DNA of 64,000 nucleotides, taken from positions 124,001-188,000 of the forward strand of contig CAJJAG010000005.1 in assembly GCA_905182135.1 (NCBI GenBank). Direction: 5' to 3'. Positions 61,097-64,000 of the stretch are shown piece after piece; position 1 is the first letter of the stretch; every line of letters starts with the position of its first letter. Under the pieces are notes generated by a model. It saw only the letters and a list, made by a program, of their open reading frames with translations. It searched no databases and was not told the origin of the DNA. A program made the position numbers and the translations under genes. The DNA comes from an uncultured Acidimicrobiaceae bacterium. GTDB taxonomy: Bacteria > Actinomycetota > Acidimicrobiia > Acidimicrobiales > UBA10347.

Positions 61097-61567
61097 ATGA
61101 GCATGCGCGATCGCGTACAGGCAATGTTTACCGCCCCTGTGGCAGAGGCACACTGCGACGGACCATGCGGCGTCTATGACCCCGCATCAGCACGGGTCAC
61201 TGCCGAAGCGGTGCTGTCGATGACCAAGAAAATGCTTGACTTGCATGTCCCTGAGGGCAGCGACGATGCAGCTTGGGCCGGCTACTTGAACTCAATGAGC
61301 CGCTTTGCGGCGATTAAGGAAGAACAGGCCGAGTCGACCAAGCACGAACTGTTGGTTCTATGGACGGACTACTTCAAGCCCGACCACCTCGAAGCATTCC
61401 CTGACCTGCACGAGACCTTCTGGAATGCAACCAAGTTGTGCTCAGCTACCAAGCAGAATGTCGACGTTGCTGCAGCTGAGAACCTGATGGCTGCCGTTGA
61501 GAAGATCCACAACATGTTCTGGGAGTCCAAGAACCGCGACGTCGCTTGGGTCCCAGCCGTCGGCTGA
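61097..61567 (+). CDS. sodN: nickel superoxide dismutase precursor
   Basis: A 156-residue Ni-SOD. The mature enzyme starts at His19 with HCDGPCGVYDP, the nickel hook: H1, C2 and C6 bind Ni, and Y9 is in place. The common Leu4 is Gly here. The 18-residue leader (ending PVAEA) is removed by the protease encoded downstream so that the His amino group can bind Ni. The rest is the four-helix bundle, with YFKPDHLEAFPDL typical. The ATG at 61097 follows GAGGAAG six bases upstream. It dismutates superoxide in the cytoplasm. Confidence 0.95.
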   Translation: MSMRDRVQAMFTAPVAEAHCDGPCGVYDPASARVTAEAVLSMTKKMLDLHVPEGSDDAAWAGYLNSMSRFAAIKEEQAESTKHELLVLWTDYFKPDHLEAFPDLHETFWNATKLCSATKQNVDVAAAENLMAAVEKIHNMFWESKNRDVAWVPAVG

Positions 61568-61605
61568 TCCTGGTCTTAATCGCAGGACGCTGCGCTCTGC
61601 CGGCT

Positions 61606-61629
61606 CTGTGGACTGTCACAGTCCCACAG
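61606..61629 (+). terminator. hairpin between sodN and sodX
   Basis: CTGTGGACTG at 61606-61615 pairs with CAGTCC-C-ACAG at 61619-61629, ten base pairs with one bulged C and a loop of three bases. It lies 38 bases after the sodN stop and could attenuate transcription into sodX or stabilise the sodN mRNA, allowing more dismutase than protease to be made. Confidence 0.55.
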
Positions 61630-61687
61630 GCGGCGAGCACTGTTGTCGAGAACCGTGGATCCATCTGCGCTTTCGGCACGTGACGCT

Positions 61688-62011
61688 GTGATCGTGAAAG
61701 AACTAACCCTTTGGGCGCTGCGCAAGCGGCGCCCATGGCGCGTTCATGGGACGTCGATGGAACCCGAGTATTACGCTGGTGATCTGGTATTGATCGATCC
61801 ATTTCGTCGGGTCACTGTCGGCAGTGTGGTTGTTGCCAGGCATCCGTTCAAGAATGTTGAGCTAATCAAGTACGTCAAGGCTGTTGACGCCGACAAGTAT
61901 GTGGTTCTTGAGAGCCCAAGCGGTGACGACAGCGATCGGTTCGGTCGGGTGCCGCTGCATACGGTGCGCGGCACCGTCACCTTCAAATGGAAGGCTAGGC
62001 GCTCATCATGA
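61688..62011 (+). CDS. sodX: Ni-SOD maturation protease SodX (S26 signal-peptidase type)
   Basis: A 107-residue serine protease. The catalytic Ser23 lies in VHGTSMEP and the general-base lysine is K61 in ELIKYVK. It resembles signal peptidase I without the N-terminal anchor, as is typical of SodX, which trims the Ni-SOD leader to expose His1. GTG at 61688 gives the usual 22-residue lead; TTG at 61643 or GTG at 61655 are longer options. Its stop overlaps the FAD monooxygenase start by four bases. Confidence 0.88.
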   Translation: MIVKELTLWALRKRRPWRVHGTSMEPEYYAGDLVLIDPFRRVTVGSVVVARHPFKNVELIKYVKAVDADKYVVLESPSGDDSDRFGRVPLHTVRGTVTFKWKARRSS

Positions 62012-63279
62012 CCGCACTAATAGCGGGCGGCGGTGTCGCCGGTATGACCATGGCGCTGACGTGTCATCAGATCGGCGTGCCAGCAGTGGTGCTCGAGTCG
62101 GTGCGCTCGCTGGCACCCCTAGGCGTGGGGATTAACCTGCAGCCGAACGCGATTCGAGAGCTAATCGACCTGGGTCTCGAAGAGGATCTCAACGCCATCG
62201 GGATCGAGGCAACCGAGTGGGCCCTGGTTGGCCGTAATGGGAACGACGTGTGGTCAGAACCCCGCGGCCGGCTAGCTGGCTACCGCTGGCCTCAGTATTC
62301 GGTGCATCGAGGTGAGCTGCAGATGCTGCTGTATCGAACAGTTCTGGACCGCATGGGGCCGGACGCGATGCGGACTGGTCACCGGGTCACCGGCTATCGG
62401 ACGAGCCCTGATGGTGTCACCGCTCTGGTAGACACCCGAGACGGTGGATCGACTGAGGTCAGTGGGTCGGTGTTGCTTGCCGGTGATGGACTGCACTCTG
62501 CTGTGCGTTCCCAGATGTATCCCGACCAGCCCGAACCTCAATGGGGCGGCGCAGTCCTATGGCGCGGCGCCAGCTACGGGCCACCGATTCGCAGCGGCGC
62601 CAGTTTCACGCTCGTCGGTTCTCTTGATCAGCGTTTCATCCATTACCCGATCTCAGCACCTGACCCCGAGACAGGGTTGCAATTGCAGAACTGGATTGCC
62701 GAGTTGTCCTTTGATCCTTCCAAGGGTTGGCGCCAGAGTGATTGGAATCGTCAGGTCGACACCGACGCCTTCCTGCCGGCGTTCGAGGATTGGCAGTTCG
62801 ACTGGCTTGATATTCCGTCTCTGGTTCGTGGCGCTCCGGCGGTATGGGAGTTTCCCATGGTCGATCGTGACCCCGTGGAGCGATGGGTCGATGGCCGGGT
62901 GTGTCTTCTAGGTGATGCTGCCCATGTCATGTATCCCGTTGGTTCAAACGGCGCTAGCCAAGCGATTATTGATGCACGTGTGATGGGTGCAATGTTCCTG
63001 GATCATGGTGTTAATTCGAACGCGCTAGAGGCCTTCGAATCGGCCTTGATCGAGCCCATGTCGTCGCTCGTGCTGCGCAATCGAGGGAATGGCCCGGTCG
63101 GTATTCTTGGGGTAGTGGACGAACGATGTGGCGGTATCTTTGACGACATCAACGATGTGATCCCGCGGGCCGAAATTGAAGCGTTCATGGCGAATTACAA
63201 GGCCGCAGCGGGCTTCGCCATCGACCAATTGAATAGTGCACCGTCGACGATCGCGCCTGGCGCTCAGGTCGTGAACTGA
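62008..63279 (+). CDS. FAD-dependent monooxygenase (salicylate hydroxylase-like)
   Basis: A 423-residue flavoprotein monooxygenase. The FAD motif AGGGVAGMTMALTCHQ starts near residue 5, the DG motif appears in LLAGDGLHSAVR, and the GD motif in VCLLGDAAHVMYPVGSNGAS. These three mark the PHBH/salicylate-hydroxylase group, which hydroxylates aromatic or other electron-rich rings with NAD(P)H. It is translationally coupled to sodX, an unusual neighbour. Reduced flavin chemistry generates superoxide, which may explain why it is tied to Ni-SOD. Confidence 0.88.
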   Translation: MTALIAGGGVAGMTMALTCHQIGVPAVVLESVRSLAPLGVGINLQPNAIRELIDLGLEEDLNAIGIEATEWALVGRNGNDVWSEPRGRLAGYRWPQYSVHRGELQMLLYRTVLDRMGPDAMRTGHRVTGYRTSPDGVTALVDTRDGGSTEVSGSVLLAGDGLHSAVRSQMYPDQPEPQWGGAVLWRGASYGPPIRSGASFTLVGSLDQRFIHYPISAPDPETGLQLQNWIAELSFDPSKGWRQSDWNRQVDTDAFLPAFEDWQFDWLDIPSLVRGAPAVWEFPMVDRDPVERWVDGRVCLLGDAAHVMYPVGSNGASQAIIDARVMGAMFLDHGVNSNALEAFESALIEPMSSLVLRNRGNGPVGILGVVDERCGGIFDDINDVIPRAEIEAFMANYKAAAGFAIDQLNSAPSTIAPGAQVVN

Positions 63280-63457
63280 GCTGTTCGAATACGTCGATTC
63301 CTGCCACGGCTGTTGGGCCCAGGATCTATAGGCAGCTTTATTCAATATTTCGTCCATTTGGCCGATACTGAATGGGTGTATCCATCCGTTCGGTCCATAG
63401 CGCCGACCCAGGCGGGTTAACAGCCTGGGTCGTGGAGGCCGGGTACTGTCGCACAAC

Positions 63458-64000
63458 TTGCTCGCTCTTGGCTTCACCAACTTCTTCAACGATATTTCGT
63501 CGGAAATGGTGGTCGCGATCGTCCCGCTGTTCCTGACTGCCGCTCTTGGCTTCAGTATCTTTGGTTTTGCGGCCTATGAAGCTGCCTATCAGGCCATCAA
63601 CGCCGTGTTCCGCATCTGGGGTGGCTCGATCGCAGACAGCCGCCAGAGTCATAAAAAGGCGGCTGCCACCGGTTACTCGATTTCAGCGGTGACCCGGCTG
63701 GGACTCGTCCTTAGCGCGTTGGTTGCTTGGGTCCCACTGATTCCATTCTTGCTCGCCGACCGCATCGGCAAGGGCCTGCGGACCGCGCCTCGTGATGCTC
63801 TCATTTCACTGAGCACGGCACCCGATCGGCTGGGCATCGCGTTTGGTGTCCACCGCGCGATGGACACAGCCGGCGCTCTCCTTGGCCCTTTGGTTGCCTT
63901 TATTTTCTTGCCGAACGCACCGGGTGCATTTGATGCAGTGTTCGTGATCTCTGCCATGTTCGCCGCTGTTGGTGTGGCCGCAATTTGGCTGTTTGCCCAA
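63458..64000 (+). CDS. MFS transporter, N-terminal part (runs off window)
   Basis: At least 181 codons of a major facilitator protein. It begins LLALGFTNFFNDISSEM, and further on has WGGSIADSRQSHKKAA (the loop 2-3 motif), FLLADRIGKGLRTAPRDALIS and GVHRAMDTAGALLGP (loop 4-5). This is the subgroup with a D-R-x-G-K-G-L-R-x-A-P-R signature. The start is unclear: only a TTG at 63458 or a CTG at 63425 fit, and the frame is blocked by a stop above about 63400. The right end continues past the window. Confidence 0.75.
   Translation, partial: MLALGFTNFFNDISSEMVVAIVPLFLTAALGFSIFGFAAYEAAYQAINAVFRIWGGSIADSRQSHKKAAATGYSISAVTRLGLVLSALVAWVPLIPFLLADRIGKGLRTAPRDALISLSTAPDRLGIAFGVHRAMDTAGALLGPLVAFIFLPNAPGAFDAVFVISAMFAAVGVAAIWLFAQ

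Noticed and set aside
1-64000. tRNA, rRNA, CRISPR arrays, insertion sequences or prophage
   Set aside because: I scanned for T-loop-like strings, spaced direct repeats, transposase motifs and terminal inverted repeats and found none convincing; a covariance-model search would be the decisive test for RNAs.

Overview
The window is a stretch of bacterial chromosome with moderately high G+C. Genes are packed on both strands, with many ATGA, TGATG and TAATG start/stop overlaps and frequent GTG starts. The gene content points to a free-living, probably aquatic, actinobacterium of the Acidimicrobiia type: six acyl-CoA dehydrogenases, two LLM-type (F420/flavin) oxidoreductases, a CaiB CoA-transferase, several SDRs, EthD and SnoaL-like small proteins, a nickel superoxide dismutase with its maturation protease, and Tad-type secretion proteins. 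This assignment is an inference from gene families. There is no rRNA, tRNA, CRISPR array, insertion sequence or phage module that I can recognise.

Layout. 1-6569: end of an ATC-hydrolase-like gene, a helicase fragment, two overlapping lactonase-type MBL genes, and a minus-strand operon phyH-like / APH-like kinase / acyl-CoA dehydrogenase / acyl-CoA dehydrogenase. 6612-15363: an isopenicillin-N-synthase-like oxygenase, a molybdenum hydroxylase operon (FAD, 2Fe-2S and Mo subunits, then a MoaD-like carrier), a nitroreductase, a zinc alcohol dehydrogenase and a serine hydrolase. 15542-24995: a Baeyer-Villiger-type monooxygenase, a cupin, a PIG-L deacetylase, then a divergent pair of sulfatases (alkylsulfatase-like and arylsulfatase) followed by aldo/keto reductase, methyltransferase and PNPOx-like genes. 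25396-27692: TadG-like and frameshifted TadE-like genes. 27861-32615: phosphotriesterase-like lactonase, SCP2-alpha/beta hydrolase fusion, SDR, thioesterase and NTF2-like proteins. 33077-36047: an acyl-CoA dehydrogenase-like gene with an AtzG/AtzE/AtzH (HpxX/Y/Z)-like amidohydrolase set. 36044-39548: a methyltransferase and a phenylacetyl-CoA epoxidase cluster in the order paaA-paaD-paaB-paaC without paaE. 40048-53163: CoA-thioester and redox enzymes, a PKD-type surface protein, a transglutaminase-like protein, a D-threonine-aldolase-like enzyme, a lactone oxidase, an FKBP and an MFS exporter. 53164-54993: gene-poor, with decayed-looking reading frames. 54994-64000: more acyl-CoA dehydrogenases, a TetR regulator with a candidate operator, a Dabb protein, sodN-sodX-FAD monooxygenase, and the start of an MFS transporter.

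Read together, the window is a catabolic region for fatty, aromatic, sulfated and amide-containing organic matter. Oxygenases (BVMO, phenylacetyl-CoA epoxidase, FAD monooxygenase, Mo hydroxylase) activate substrates, CoA enzymes carry out beta-oxidation-like steps, and Ni-SOD protects against superoxide. I see no single new defence or mobile system. The most unusual signals are an alkylsulfatase homologue that has lost most metal ligands, a PhyH homologue lacking its metal histidine, the kinase plus acyl-CoA dehydrogenase module, the rearranged paa cluster without a reductase, the split TadE frame, several strong hairpins (one with pseudoknot geometry), and a recurring pattern of exact short tandem duplications in intergenic DNA.
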